Positions 18,005 to 27,662 are shown, counted from the stretch's first letter. The stretch is 64,000 nucleotides of DNA from JANMCE01 sp963791625 (GCA_963791625.1 CAWBTA010000015.1:992001-1056000), one strand, 5' to 3'. A program made the numbers and translations. Notes: a model not told the origin generated them from the letters alone.

Positions 18005-18411
18005 ATGAAATACGGTGCCGGCATCGGCTGGTATGCCGGGATTCCGGGCATTGCAGGCATTGGTGTTGGCCCGAGCGGCGCGCCAGGCATGAGCGGCCCG
18101 ACAACACCTGGCGCTGACGCTCCCTGACCGCCCGGATGCCAAATCGGCCCGCAGGCGCACAAGCCACCGGGGTTGGAATACTCCATCTTAGGAAAGTCGG
18201 TGTCAAAGTTTTTGCGCACCTGGTCAGCTTCCGTTGATCCGATCGCGTCAGCGAAACCGTCTTCGTTTATCACATCACGAACCCATTCTTGCCGTTCGAC
18301 TTCCGGGTCCTCCCTACCATGGAACAGTGACTCGTTCAGCCGAGTACCTTTACGATGGCGAGCACCAGAAAGACCACGGAAGATCCCAGGGAAACAACAA
18401 AGCTGCCCCAT
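18001..18411 (-). CDS. Hypothetical protein with Gly/Pro-rich tail, coupled to an immunity gene
   Basis: An open frame ending in a Gly/Pro/Met-rich tail (PGAPLGPTPMPAMPG) and coupled by ATGA to the downstream double-CXXC gene. The N-terminal part from ATG 18411 overlaps the small membrane protein gene and reads as its shadow. The credible coding part starts near LNESLFHGRED, where a CTG at 18339 overlaps the TGA stop of the preceding gene. About 113 residues from there. It may be a toxin, an adaptor or a remnant of an RHS tip. No domain recognised. Confidence 0.4.
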   Translation of the reverse strand: MGQLCCFPGIFRGLSGARHRKGTRLNESLFHGREDPEVERQEWVRDVINEDGFADAIGSTEADQVRKNFDTDFPKMEYSNPGGLCACGPIWHPGGQGASAPGVVGPLMPGAPLGPTPMPAMPGIPAYQPMPAPYFI

Positions 18412-18566
18412 CGCTGCGCTTCAAGGTAATCACGCGGAGAATGCCATAAGCCCTTCGCAAACCACCAAGCCAAAGCGCCAGCGACGGCAGCGATCGCCAA
18501 CAACACCAGGGGCGATGCGCCCGGCAGAACCGGACTACCCGTTCGAGTAAGCAAAGAAGAAGTCAA
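18336..18566 (-). CDS. Small two-helix membrane protein in toxin locus
   Basis: A 76-residue protein with two hydrophobic segments (SPLVLLAIAAVAGALAWWF and FVVSLGSSVVFLVLAIV). It starts at a TTG that overlaps the end of the displaced RHS tip. Position directly after a toxin-type tip suggests an immunity or accessory membrane protein, but this is inference from context only. Confidence 0.45.
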   Translation of the reverse strand: MTSSLLTRTGSPVLPGASPLVLLAIAAVAGALAWWFAKGLWHSPRDYLEAQRWGSFVVSLGSSVVFLVLAIVKVLG

Positions 18567-18783
18567 GGTGCGTGTCCCCCGGTCGATACGAAGCAGGAAA
18601 GACCCGATCCACCCCTGTAACGTGAAGAATAGCTGCGGCCGAGACCTCAGCCTGCCACAAGGAAATCCCTGCCATACGTCTGAGGTCGCTGGCTGGCCCT
18701 AGTGTGATGTTGACGAGGGGGTCGACTGAGATGAATCTGCCTAACGCGGGGTCCTGGTAGCGGTTGTTAAGGTAGTCACCGCC
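18535..18783 (-). pseudogene. Displaced (orphan) RHS C-terminal tip
   Basis: The minus strand reads GDYLNNRYQDPALGRF then ISVDPLVNIT, the RHS-core signature, without any start codon, then about 50 unique residues ending FFFAYSNG and a stop at 18535. The DNA of the core repeats that of the main RHS gene (18728-18754 equals 20186-20212 for 27 bases), while sequence upstream and downstream of the core diverges. This is the classic form of an orphan toxin tip that can recombine into the main gene through the shared core. It is not expressed alone as far as can be seen. Confidence 0.65.
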
Positions 18784-18871
18784 AGCTGCCGTGAAGGCGC
18801 ATTGCCAACGTAGTACTTGCAGCGACTCCGGCAGCTGCCGCGTGCAGCCCTAAGTGTTCACGCAGCAGGAG

Positions 18872-19523
18872 TCACTGCTCCGCTGGCGAGGAGCGTGTGC
18901 CGAACACGGCGACTCCGGTCTGGAAGTCGCGGGGGCTGGACTCGACGAGGAACTCTGCAACATCGCGACGCCACAGAAACTTCCGAAACGACTGTTTCCC
19001 GTCACCGAACCACTCTTTGCTGACGATGACTGCAGGCTCTCCCTCTATCAGAACTAACGGTGGAGCAGGAAGCACGTCCATCCCTACCGGCAACCACCGA
19101 ACCACCCCACACTCGTCACACGTGTTCGATGCAGCACCGTGAATCGGTTCGATGATCCGCTCCAGATCGTTTGGATCAAACCAAGCAACCGCCGCAGACG
19201 GAATGACTACCTGGCACGCAGAACCACCGGGCGTGCCACGCCACTCGATGTCACGTAACCCGATCCCGAAACGTTGAGCAGCATCTTTGGCAATGCCAGC
19301 CTCAAGACAGTACGCATCGAATTGCCAGTTCGGAACCCAGCAACCCGCCACCCGGGCAAAGCTCTTAGCGCGCAAAACGATCGACCCGTGTCTGGTCACC
19401 CCGCGGCACACCGCACGAGCGACACCAGCCCTCCGAGCCATACATCGGTGTTAGACCCCAACTGTCGTCCGGCCATGGATATCCACGGAACCGTCGGGTC
19501 ACAATCTCAACGTAATCAATCAT
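18872..19523 (-). CDS. Double-CXXCG immunity protein (frame interrupted once)
   Basis: The ATG at 19523 overlaps the stop of the toxin tip (TAATG). The first frame reads MIDYVEIVTRRF then EGWCRSCGVPRGDQT; a second frame continues GSIVLRAKSFARVAGCW to NTCDECGVVRWLPVG and the end. Removing one base near 19385-19391 joins them, and the length is one base over a multiple of three. The restored protein of about 216 residues has the paired CRSCG and CDECG motifs that name the double-CXXCG (SitI6-type) immunity family. Coupled translation with the toxin supports the assignment. Confidence 0.65.
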
Positions 19524-19774
19524 TACAACCCCAAGGCCTGGATGAACTCCGGATAGTCAGCGTAGATCTGCCCAGCAGCAGCATGGACCTGGGCCACAGT
19601 CACGTTCGTCGAACCCCTGGGGATCGCCTTAGCCCAAGCGTTCGTAAACTGTACGTGTTCGGCGTGCGTGAGCACGACAGATGCCATGTCACCAGGGGCT
19701 TGTCCGACAATCCGAGCGAACCGCTGCTCGATCAGATGGTGTGCCTGAATGACCGATTTGTGACCCCTCGTCAC
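19523..19774 (-). CDS. Toxin tip domain, AHH/HNH-nuclease-like
   Basis: An 83-residue frame beginning at a GTG that overlaps the stop of the RHS gene (GTGA). The sequence SVIQAHHLIEQRFARIVG then VLTHAEHVQFTNAWAKAIP is a well-known C-terminal module of RHS-type polymorphic toxins, with an HH-x-E active-site core typical of HNH/ENDO VII-like nucleases. Normally it is fused to the RHS core. Here it is separated by a frame change just after GEGIDTINSL, which may be native, a recombination scar or another indel. The immunity gene follows directly. Confidence 0.6.
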   Translation of the reverse strand: MTRGHKSVIQAHHLIEQRFARIVGQAPGDMASVVLTHAEHVQFTNAWAKAIPRGSTNVTVAQVHAAAGQIYADYPEFIQALGL

Positions 19775-22700
19775 AAGCTGTTGATCGTGTCGATGCCCTC
19801 GCCGAGGATCGGAACGAATCCACCAAAGAAGCTAAACGCCTCCCAGTCAGACATCATCTCAGGATCGGTCGCCAACGCCGCCGTAAGCAGCGCATTGACA
19901 TAACTGGCGGTGTAGTCGAAGTCGTCGGTGTTTGAGTTCCGAACGTCTTTCCACGTGACCTTGTCCACCCACCCGTCCGAGTCATACGCCACCCTGGCCG
20001 GCGTGCCGCCAATATCGACCAGCTCACTCGAACCAGACCCATCCAGATTGACCGTCTGACCGCCACCACACACCAGTTGCCCGTTAACCACGGTGCCACA
20101 CAGCCCCGTAGGGTCCATGTACGAAATGGGGTTGTTGTTGCCGTACCCGTACGCGTCTCTCGTCATGTCTACCAGAGGGTCGACGGAGATGAATCTGCCT
20201 AACGCGGGGTCCATATATCGGTTGTTGAGGTAGGTGAGGCCGGTGGTGTCTTCGATTTGGCCGAGGAAGCCGTGGTCGGTGGTGGTGATTGTGTCGCCAC
20301 CGCGTTGTTGACCGTATGGCTTGTATCGCTGGTAGGTGATCCCTGCGGTCCCGCCCGCGTCCGGGACGTCGAGGCTGGTGGTGCCTTGGGTATCGCCAGC
20401 AAGCCAGTGATAGCCGATATTGGCCGCGTCGATCACCGCGACAGGGACTGTGCCAGCCATGTAATAGCGTTTCGTTGCGAACGAGAACGGTTCGTAAAAC
20501 CCGTTCCCGGCGACGAACCCGGTCGTGTTGTTCGACAAACGGACTTGAATGTTGGTGGTGTTCGACCCGCCAATGACATCGTTCCCACCGGTCCCGTCGA
20601 TGTTGCCGAATATCGCACCCTGCGGCCCCGTCAAGCCAGTGGCCGCACATACGGTCCCAGCGCTAAAGGTTCCGGTACCAGCGATACGAACGGTGGTGGT
20701 GGTCGGGTCGACCAGGTCGGCTTTTCCGTCACCGGTCACATCGATAGCGCGCAAGTTGCTGCCGGTCGCTGCACCCCAACTCGTCCCGACACCAGCAGCG
20801 AACGTCGTCCCGGACGAGAGACGCACATAAATGTTGTTGGGTGCACCCGGACTGGTTATGAGATCGGCGCGACCGTCGTTGTTCATATCGGCCACACCAT
20901 TAGTCCCAACGATACTGTCGGTTGACCAGGTAGTGTTCGCCCCGAACCCCGTGGCGTTTGATGCTCGAACGGTCACGGTCGGCAAACCGGTTGTCGCGGC
21001 CGTACCGATAAAGACCAGGTCGGCGGTCGGTTTGGCTGGCAAGACGGGAACGGTGTCAACGTTCGCGAGATAGATCTGTTGCCAGCCTGCGGGTTGTGCC
21101 CCGTTAAACCAGGCGACCGGTGCCCCAAACGCCGTGCCGGTGGACAGGTTCACAAGCACCGTTGAACCCAAGACCACGACAAGATCAGCTTTCCCGTCAC
21201 CGTTCACGTCACCAACCAGATACACGCTCACCCCCGTATACGACCCGTTATAGAACGTAGACGCTGCGGTGAAGTAGGTGCCCTTTGACCTTGATACGAA
21301 CGGTGATGTCGTTGTCGTTGATCTCGATCAGGTCAGCTTTCCCGTCACCATTCACGTCACCCGTGAACGTTCCTTTCGACCCGAAATCGCGTTTGCGTGA
21401 CTTGATCTCCAACAAACCGTCCAAATACACGGTCGTGTACACCGGTGTGATCGTCGCGATCCGTTGCCCGCCTGCGTCATACCGATATGACGTCGTCGAG
21501 GTGGTGGTGACGCTTTGCAACCGGTTCTCCGGTGTCCACGCCAACGACGACGCAACACCACCCACGTTGCGTGTCGCGGTTGAACCGTTCGCGTTATACG
21601 TGAACGTGTCCGCGCCTGAGGAGGTGACCGCATGCTTATGAGCAACATCATTAAACGTCTGGGTTTTCGTGGTCCCAGCAACCGCGTCGGTCATCGATTT
21701 CAAAGCGAAATCGGTGTCATAGCTATACGCCATCGAATACGGTGCAAGACCGGCGTTCACATAGTTCGGGGTGACCGGAATGTTCCCGGTGGTGGTAGCG
21801 CACGCCGCCGTCGTGGTCCACGCTTTACTCAACCGGTTCCCCTCGTCATAGCTGTAACACTGACGTTGCCCCGCGTTCGGGCCGGCGCCTTCCAACATGG
21901 AAGTGATACTCGAGCGGGAGTCATAGGCCATGGTGTCGTCTTGCACGACCACGTTCTGCCACGTCGTTTTCAGGTTCTGTACCCGACCGAGCCCATCATA
22001 TTTGTAGGTGCGATCCAGTCCGCCGCTAAACGCTGCGATCGCCCGTTTCGCGAGGCGTCCTTCGCTGGTGTAGGTGGTGTCGGAAACATAGTTCCGGATC
22101 GCGCCCGACACGGTCTGCACGCCTTGCACTGTCTTTAAACGTCCCGCAGTGTCATATCCCGATGTGAGTGTTTCCGCGGGTGACACGCTCAGGCCGGCAT
22201 CGGTGATGGCCGGGTACACGACTTTGGTGCGTTCGTTCAGAATGTTGTAGCTATACCCGAACGTGAACGACCCCGCCGTTGCGCTCGTGAGATACGTGGC
22301 CGGGATCCCGAACGTTTTGCTGGCGGGACGGCCGCGAAGGTCATAGGAACCAATCGTGGTCGTGATCGGGTTCCCGCAACCCGCCAGGGTCGGGTCACAT
22401 GACGTTGAGGTATCGGGCAGGTTCAGCCCGGCACCGGCCGCGGTTTTGTACGTGTACGTTTCCAACTGGCCGATCGATGTTCCCCCGACGGCGTTCAAGC
22501 GTTCGGTCACGGTGGCGCGACCGAGGGTGTCTACAGAGGTTCGAACGATATTGCCGACCGCGTCGACCGTTGTGGTCGAGCTGAGCCCCACACTGTCTAC
22601 GTTGTAGTAGGTAGCGGTGTTGCCTTTGTCGGGGTCGCTGCTGTTGGTGCGACGCCCGTAGATGTCGTTCGTGAACGATGTCGTGAATCCTTTGGGGTCG

Positions 22701-23377
22701 ACGATACTCACGACCGATCCGTTCACGTCATTGGTGTAGCTGGTGATGCGGTCTGCCACTGCACCATTCGGTCCGGTGGTTTGCGGCTCGGTGACGCTGT
22801 TGAGGTTCCCGTCCCAATCGGTCTTGGTGGAGTTCAGGGTTTGCTGCGCTCCAGCTGGGGCCGGTGTCAACACCCGGCTGTCGAGCAAATTGTGGTAGTA
22901 AGTTGTCGATGACAGGCTCGACACGACACCGGAGACCGGATCTGTCCCTGTCGTGGCGGTGCCGGTCGGTCGAGCCAGTTCATCAAACGTGGTGACGGTC
23001 TGCTTAGTGCCTGCTGGTGCGGTCACCAGATCGGGTGTGGCGGTGGTGACGCTGCCGAACGGGCCGACCTGTTTCACTGCGAGGCCACGCGAATCGTAGA
23101 ACGTTTGGGACACGACCCGGTTCTGTGGGGTGACGGTTTGGGTGTCACGGACACGACCCAGACCATCAACGAAACTATCGGTCCGGATGTAGGTGGCGTT
23201 CGCTCCTGCGAGACCGTTGTTGTTCTGGAACGCGGACACGACGACTCCGCCGGCGGCTTCGTCCACGTTGGCTCCCGACGTGTTATACGGAATCGAGTAC
23301 GAATACCGATAAGAATCGGCGTTCGGGTCACTCGTCGGGTCGACACTCACGACCGACGACGCAGGCGATTGATCCAC
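19771..23377 (-). CDS. RHS/YD-repeat protein with FG-GAP insert, polymorphic toxin backbone (frame interrupted once)
   Basis: About 1,200 residues. The first part holds YD repeats (TYKYDGLGRVQNLKTTW and SYSYDTDFAL types). It then has FG-GAP/VCBS calcium-binding repeats (GDVNGDGKADLI). The RHS core follows (TGLTYLNNRYMDPALGRF, DPLVDMTRDAYGYGNNNP) and a pre-toxin region FVPILGEGIDTINSL. The two halves are in different frames; removing one base of AAAGGG at 21281-21286 joins them. There is no signal peptide and the frame opens right after a TGA just upstream of the GTG at 23377, so the N-terminus is probably truncated. It would be a surface toxin-delivery shell. Confidence 0.75.
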
Positions 23378-23442
23378 GTTGGGGTTCCCCGACGCAGATC
23401 ACTGAACCTTCCGGTGCTGTCCTGACCGCTCGATTCTTTCGC

Positions 23443-23474
23443 TTGACCTTCATGTTGGCTTGAAGGTTTACGCT
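23443..23474 (+). promoter_or_regulatory. MerR-type promoter/operator
   Basis: A perfect inverted repeat ACCTTCA (23446-23452) and TGAAGGT (23461-23467) sits between a TTGACC -35 box (23443-23448) and a TACGCT -10 box (23469-23474). The spacer is about 20 bases, the over-long spacing twisted open by MerR activators. The regulator's ATG follows at 23481, giving autoregulation of the regulator and metal-transport gene. Confidence 0.8.
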
Positions 23475-23480
23475 GATCGT

Positions 23481-24227
23481 ATGAAAACGGGATATCGGAT
23501 TGCTGAGGTGGCATCGCTGGCGGGCGTATCTGCCGCAACCCTGCGTTACTACGAGCAGATCGGGCTGCTGCCCGCAGTCTCTCGCACAAGCAGCGGCTAT
23601 CGAATGTACGACGACTCCGCCGTTGATCGGCTGGCGTTCATCTCGCGGGCCAAGCAGCTGGGATGTTCGTTGGAGGAGATTGCCGACCTGACGCTTGCGT
23701 GGGACGGTGCTGAGTGCGGTCCGATCCAAGATCGCCTTCGTCGGCTCGTGGCTACGAAACTCGACGAGGCGACGGCCGAGATTTCCTCGCTCGGCACGTT
23801 GCGGAACGAATTGCGAACCGCGGCGGCAGCGTTAGAACGACACCGCCCTGTCGGAGCGTGCGACGACGCATGCGGCTGTCTTCCGGATGTTGTTGCAGAA
23901 TCAACCACATCTCCAGTGGCGTTCGGTCGAAAGCCAACGAAGGAGGTACCAGTCGCGTGCACTCTCAGCGCTGACGACATGAAGCAGCGAGTAGCCGACT
24001 GGCATCGTGTCCTTGACGAAAAGGTGGAGCGGACACCTCTCGACGGTGGCGTGCGCCTTGCGTTCGCTGCGACGATTGACGTGCAGGAACTCACGCGATT
24101 GGTTGTCGCCGAGCAGGACTGTTGCCGCTTCTTCTCTTTCGCCATCACCGTTGATCATCGCGGTATTGGTCTTGACGTGTTCGGACCCACCGAAGCCCTC
24201 GAACCCGTTTTTGGAGTTGTCCCATGA
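23481..24227 (+). CDS. MerR family metal-responsive regulator with C-terminal extension
   Basis: A 248-residue regulator. The N-terminal HTH and wing (YRIAEVASLAGVSAATLRYY then YRMYDDSAVDRLAFI) and coiled-coil dimer helix are typical of MerR. Cys residues in WDGAECGP and in the ACDDACGCLPD loop are candidate metal ligands. An additional domain from about residue 155 (VACTLSADDMKQRVADWH...AEQDCCRFFSF) is shared with some mercury-resistance regulators and adds another Cys pair. The ATG at 23481 is chosen over 23460, which lies inside the operator. It overlaps the next gene by ATGA. Metal probably mercury. Confidence 0.8.
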   Translation: MKTGYRIAEVASLAGVSAATLRYYEQIGLLPAVSRTSSGYRMYDDSAVDRLAFISRAKQLGCSLEEIADLTLAWDGAECGPIQDRLRRLVATKLDEATAEISSLGTLRNELRTAAAALERHRPVGACDDACGCLPDVVAESTTSPVAFGRKPTKEVPVACTLSADDMKQRVADWHRVLDEKVERTPLDGGVRLAFAATIDVQELTRLVVAEQDCCRFFSFAITVDHRGIGLDVFGPTEALEPVFGVVP

Positions 24228-24481
24228 AGAAGCAAGACAAGACCATGACCGCTGTTGCCGTCGCCGCCTGCGGTGTGTGCTGCGCTGCACCGATCCTCGG
24301 CTTCCTCAGTGCAATCGGCTTGGGCACCGCCTTCGGCGTCCTGCGCTTCGGCTTGGTCGGCGTCCTCGTTGTTGTGTTGGCAATCCCGCTGTTTGTGCGT
24401 CGTCGTCGGCAACGGCGGGCCCCGTGTGTTCAGGCCGAGTCAGTTCCCGTCGAGATGCCGAGGGTGCGGTCATCATCGTGA
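24224..24481 (+). CDS. Small membrane metal-transport protein (Mer-like)
   Basis: An 85-residue protein with two membrane segments. A CGVCCAAPILGF motif in the first helix holds Cys residues in the position used by MerT/MerF/MerC-type mercuric ion carriers. A basic tail RRRRQRR marks the cytoplasmic side. It is translationally coupled to the MerR-type regulator. No mercuric reductase or lyase follows, so the locus is either a partial mer operon or handles another soft metal. Confidence 0.6.
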   Translation: MKKQDKTMTAVAVAACGVCCAAPILGFLSAIGLGTAFGVLRFGLVGVLVVVLAIPLFVRRRRQRRAPCVQAESVPVEMPRVRSSS

Positions 24482-24496
24482 CCTTGCGACGGCTAC

Positions 24497-24931
24497 TCAG
24501 TTGGCGATGTCTTTCTTGGCGACGATCTTGGTGGGGGTAACGCGGATGACCATTTCGGGTGGCACCGCGTTGCGTTCGCCGTAAGCGACAGCGTTCTCGG
24601 CCCCCATGTAGCGACCACCGATACGAGTGCCCCAGTACAGCAGTCGTTCCGGATCGGTGTCGGTGGTGGCTGTGCCAGCGATGGTGAGGAACGAGAATGG
24701 CGGCCGCTCGTCGTCAAAGCACAAACTTACCCGGGCGTCGCGCAGAATCGCCTTGCCTTTGATGGTGTCAGAGCTGGTCATGAAGACGATGTCTTCCCCA
24801 TCGAGGTCGACCCATACCGGTGCCACGTGCGCGCTCCCGTCGGCTCGCACGATGCCAAGCTTCGCCGTTCGAGCTGGCATCTCCTGGATGAACGCCTTCC
24901 ACCAGCCGTCGGGTGCGTCGTTGTATCCCAT
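24497..24931 (-). CDS. PPOX/F420-type pyridoxamine phosphate oxidase-like protein
   Basis: A 144-residue split-barrel protein: GIVRADGSAHVAPVWVDLDG then DIVFMTSSDTIKGKAILRD and VSLCFDDERPPFSFLTI are standard for the F420-dependent PPOX subfamily. It converges on the metal-transport gene (15 bases apart), and its promoter side faces the TACACAGA repeat cluster 95 bases upstream. It may reduce an F420- or flavin-linked substrate; the natural substrate is unknown. Confidence 0.85.
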   Translation of the reverse strand: MGYNDAPDGWWKAFIQEMPARTAKLGIVRADGSAHVAPVWVDLDGEDIVFMTSSDTIKGKAILRDARVSLCFDDERPPFSFLTIAGTATTDTDPERLLYWGTRIGGRYMGAENAVAYGERNAVPPEMVIRVTPTKIVAKKDIAN

Positions 24932-25420
24932 CCCGTCTCAAACGCCCATGCAGCCCAGGATATTCCATACCCGCTGCGGTCCGGCGAGGTAGCACCTGTC
25001 CCCGGCTGCCGCAACCAACACACAGTCTGTGTATCTCCCGCGCTACACAGAACACGGGAATACTACACAGAGCACCCACAAAGATACACAGAAACACATC
25101 TGTGTATCGTTCTGTGTATGAGGGCTACGCGACAACCTGGCACCACGGTCTGATCGCCGTCGATGTAGCCGAGCGTTCCGTGACTCGCGAATTGCAGGCC
25201 TGGCATGGCAGCACGACGAGCTCGTGAGGCTGCTCGCATCAGTCGGCTTCACCGACGTGAAGGTGATCAAGTGGACACCACGACGGCGCACCAACGGAGC
25301 TTGACGGGTTCCACGACTTCGTCGCGACCGCCACCGACTGGCCGCTGCTTCCACAGCGGTGTCGAACGGGAATGCCTTCCACAGGCCCAGCTCGTCCGGA
25401 AGCGCTGGTACGGTCCGGGG
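24932..25420. other. Non-coding or decayed stretch with a gene remnant
   Basis: No intact gene is seen. On the plus strand around 25195-25304 one frame reads HDELVRLLASVGFTDVKVIK to a stop, resembling the C-terminal end of a SAM methyltransferase; nothing upstream of it is recognisable as the rest of that gene. The segment also carries the TACACAGA site cluster. Confidence 0.45.
25026..25118. promoter_or_regulatory. Cluster of six TACACAGA sites
   Basis: TACACAGA occurs at 25044, 25064 and 25085 (spaced 20-21 bases, two helical turns), and its complement TCTGTGTA at 25026, 25099 and 25111. Six exact copies of an 8-mer in 93 bases, AT-richer than the surroundings, suggest an array for a DNA-binding protein. 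The nearest promoter is that of the PPOX gene starting at 24931. Confidence 0.55.
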
Positions 25421-25771
25421 ATGGATTTGGTGGCGTGGCTTGATGACTACATCAACGAGATTTACCTGGCACGCAATGCTGAGGCGGCGCGGCGGTTCGT
25501 TGCTGACCCGTGTCTGCGGCATGAGCATGGTGCGTTGGTGACGATGTCGATCGAGCAGAACATCGCACGGATCACGGAGTTCCTCCACAAGTACCCAGAC
25601 GTGACGTTTGTAAATCGTTGTGTGGTGGCCAATGACGATCACGTCGTCACCTGCTTTGACGCCACGCTTGAGAACGGCGGCGTGATGTCGGGCGTCGAAG
25701 TGTTCAAGGTGGTGGACGGCAAGGTGACCGAAACGTGGAACAGCCTGCCCGGCTCCGGTGCTTGGGGTTAG
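25421..25771 (+). CDS. SnoaL/NTF2-like protein
   Basis: A 116-residue NTF2-fold protein. It opens with MDLVAWLDDYINEIYLARNA, continues with an RFVADPCLRHEHGALVTMS loop, and ends in strands DHVVTCFDATLENGG and GVEVFKVVDGKVTETWN, the usual order of SnoaL-like small-molecule isomerases and hydratases. The ATG at 25421 gives a family-typical N-terminus; upstream in-frame sequence is noise. It stands alone and converges on the PhyH gene. Ligand unknown. Confidence 0.75.
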   Translation: MDLVAWLDDYINEIYLARNAEAARRFVADPCLRHEHGALVTMSIEQNIARITEFLHKYPDVTFVNRCVVANDDHVVTCFDATLENGGVMSGVEVFKVVDGKVTETWNSLPGSGAWG

Positions 25772-25777
25772 CGATCG

Positions 25778-26651
25778 TTACTCGAGGTCGCGCACGAAAT
25801 CTCGGGCGTCAGGATGTTGCTCCGCGATGTCGCCAATGACTTTCACCTTGCCGTCCTCACCACGCAGGTACGCCAACGGGTCCTGTTGGTCTCCCACGTA
25901 TCCGAGTGCGAACGCGCCCTGCTGATACCCCATGAGGCGAAGCAGATCATCGTCGAGCGTGCGGGCGATCTCAGAGGCACAGGCCAGGAACTGGTTTTCC
26001 TCCTGTCGAACCCATCCAACCGAGTAGGTGATGTTCACGCCTCGGCGCACGCCGGTGGAACGATTCGCGCCACCGCCGTGCAGCACTTTGCCGTCGTAGA
26101 ACAGCACGCTGCCGCGACGCATTTCGGCCTGGTAGGTGGGGAGGCTCGCTGCGGCAGCGTCGCTCATAGATGAGGTACCCGACACAATGTGAGTGGCCCC
26201 GTTCTCGGCGGTGAAATCGGTGAGGGCCCACATGGTGTTGCACTGCACGTGATAGTCGGATGGGAACGGGTAGAAGTCGAACGCCATCTGATCCCGGTGC
26301 AGCTTCTGCGCAGTCTCACCCGGTTCAATCGAGATGAGCTGCGTGAGATGCAACTGCACCGCAGTCACATGGGAAAGAAACGCCCCGTACCGCACCGAGC
26401 ACAACCCGGTTCATCACCAGTTCGCGAGCGGCACGGGAACGAGCGATCAACGCACCGGTGCGGCGCGTGTGTTGACCGTCGTAGACGTCGCGACCGTGAG
26501 CAGATGCGGCTACGAACGGCTCCACCTCGCGGTCAAGCCGATCGAGCAGATCTGCATCAACCACGTCGTCGACAATGGCGTAGCCGTGCTTTTGAATGTG
26601 CGCGGCGATGTCGGCGGCAGGAGTGTTCGGCGAAAGATGGTGGAGGCCCAC
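25778..26651 (-). CDS. Phytanoyl-CoA dioxygenase family protein (frame interrupted once)
   Basis: The first frame (GTG at 26651) reads HIQKHGYAIVDDVVDADLLD to ARELVMNRV; the second continues CSVRYGAFLSHVTAV to the end. Removing one C of the run at 26405-26407 joins them, and the length is one base over a multiple of three. The joined protein of about 290 residues has the Fe(II) ligands HRD in KLHRDQMAFD and the distal His in GKVLHGGGANRS, with a 2-oxoglutarate Arg in GVRRGVNITY. It hydroxylates an unknown substrate. It is divergent from the ChbG-like gene (23 bases apart). Confidence 0.75.
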
Positions 26652-26674
26652 GGTTCCGATACTAGAAAGTGTGG

Positions 26675-27531
26675 ATGACCCGTCTTGTTATCCACGCCGA
26701 TGATGTCGGTATGTGCCACGGTGCCAATCGAGCGTTTGTCGAACTGTCGCACGCCGGCACGATCACAAGCGGGTCCGTGATGGTGCCGTGCCCGTGGTTT
26801 CCCGAACTCGCCGAAGTGGCCGCAGCCGACGCCAGTCTCGACGTAGGTGTTCACCTCACGTTGAACGCCGAGAAGGCTCATTACCGATGGCGACCCGTCA
26901 GCAACGCTTCGGCCGCGTCGGGTCTTGTGGATGACGACGGCTATCTCTGGCACCGCGTTGCGCAGGTCCGACAGGCTGCACACCCAGACGCGGTCGAGGA
27001 GGAATGGCGAGCTCAGATCGATCAAGCGCTACTGGCCGGGATCGACGTTACGCACCTGGACACACACATGGGCTCCGCGCTCGCGCCGGAATGGTGCGAG
27101 CGATATGTGGCCATTGGTGTCGAGTACCGACTGCCCGTGCTGATCACGTCAACGCTTGCGCTTACGCGCCGAACAACCACTTGGCCGGGGTTTCGGAGGA
27201 GGAATTCTCGCATTTCGTTAAGCAGGCGCACGCGGCCGGGCTGCCGGTTTTCGACATGGTGCTGGAGACAGACTTCCGCCGCCCAAAACAACATCCGGTC
27301 GATTATCGAGCTCTTCTCAACACGGCCGCTGGGGACTTGGCGTTCTGTGCGTTTCACCCGAATGCCCCTGGCGAGATCGAAGTCATCGAACCGGCCTCGT
27401 GCCACGTGCGCACCGACGAGTACGAACTGTTCGGCAGTAGCGATTGGCACGCGTGGCTGCAGGAGCAATCCTTCGAGCTGTGCGACATGCGCTCGTTACG
27501 CGACGCCTACCGTTCGGACGCAGCCGCATGA
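26675..27531 (+). CDS. ChbG/HpnK (YdjC)-family carbohydrate deacetylase (frame interrupted once)
   Basis: The first frame reads MTRLVIHADDVGMCHGANRA, SLDVGVHLTLNAE and IDVTHLDTHMGSAL, carrying the Asp and His metal ligands of the family. After LPVLIT the frame changes and continues NACAYAPNNHLAGVSEEEF to FCAFHPNAPGEIE and the stop. Adding one base near 27146-27151 joins them, and the length is one base short of a multiple of three. It would deacetylate a mono- or disaccharide with an N-acetyl group. It begins a plus-strand cassette with aldolase and PfkB genes. Confidence 0.75.
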
Positions 27532-27662
27532 GCGCTTGGCGGTCAGTATGCGTAGCGCAAACGACGCTCGGACTAAACTGGAGTCGTTGTAAAGTAACAC
27601 CTTGCGTTGCCTCGTCGCCGGGCTCTACGGTGGATGCCATACTCTGGTGATTGGGGGACGTT

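Noticed and set aside
24224..24481. Complete mercury resistance operon
   Set aside because: Regulator and one small carrier are present, but no merA, merB or merP-like gene follows.
24827..25227. Overlapping plus-strand reading frames across the TACACAGA cluster
   Set aside because: Poor third-position GC, no start signals, and overlap with the real PPOX gene on the other strand.
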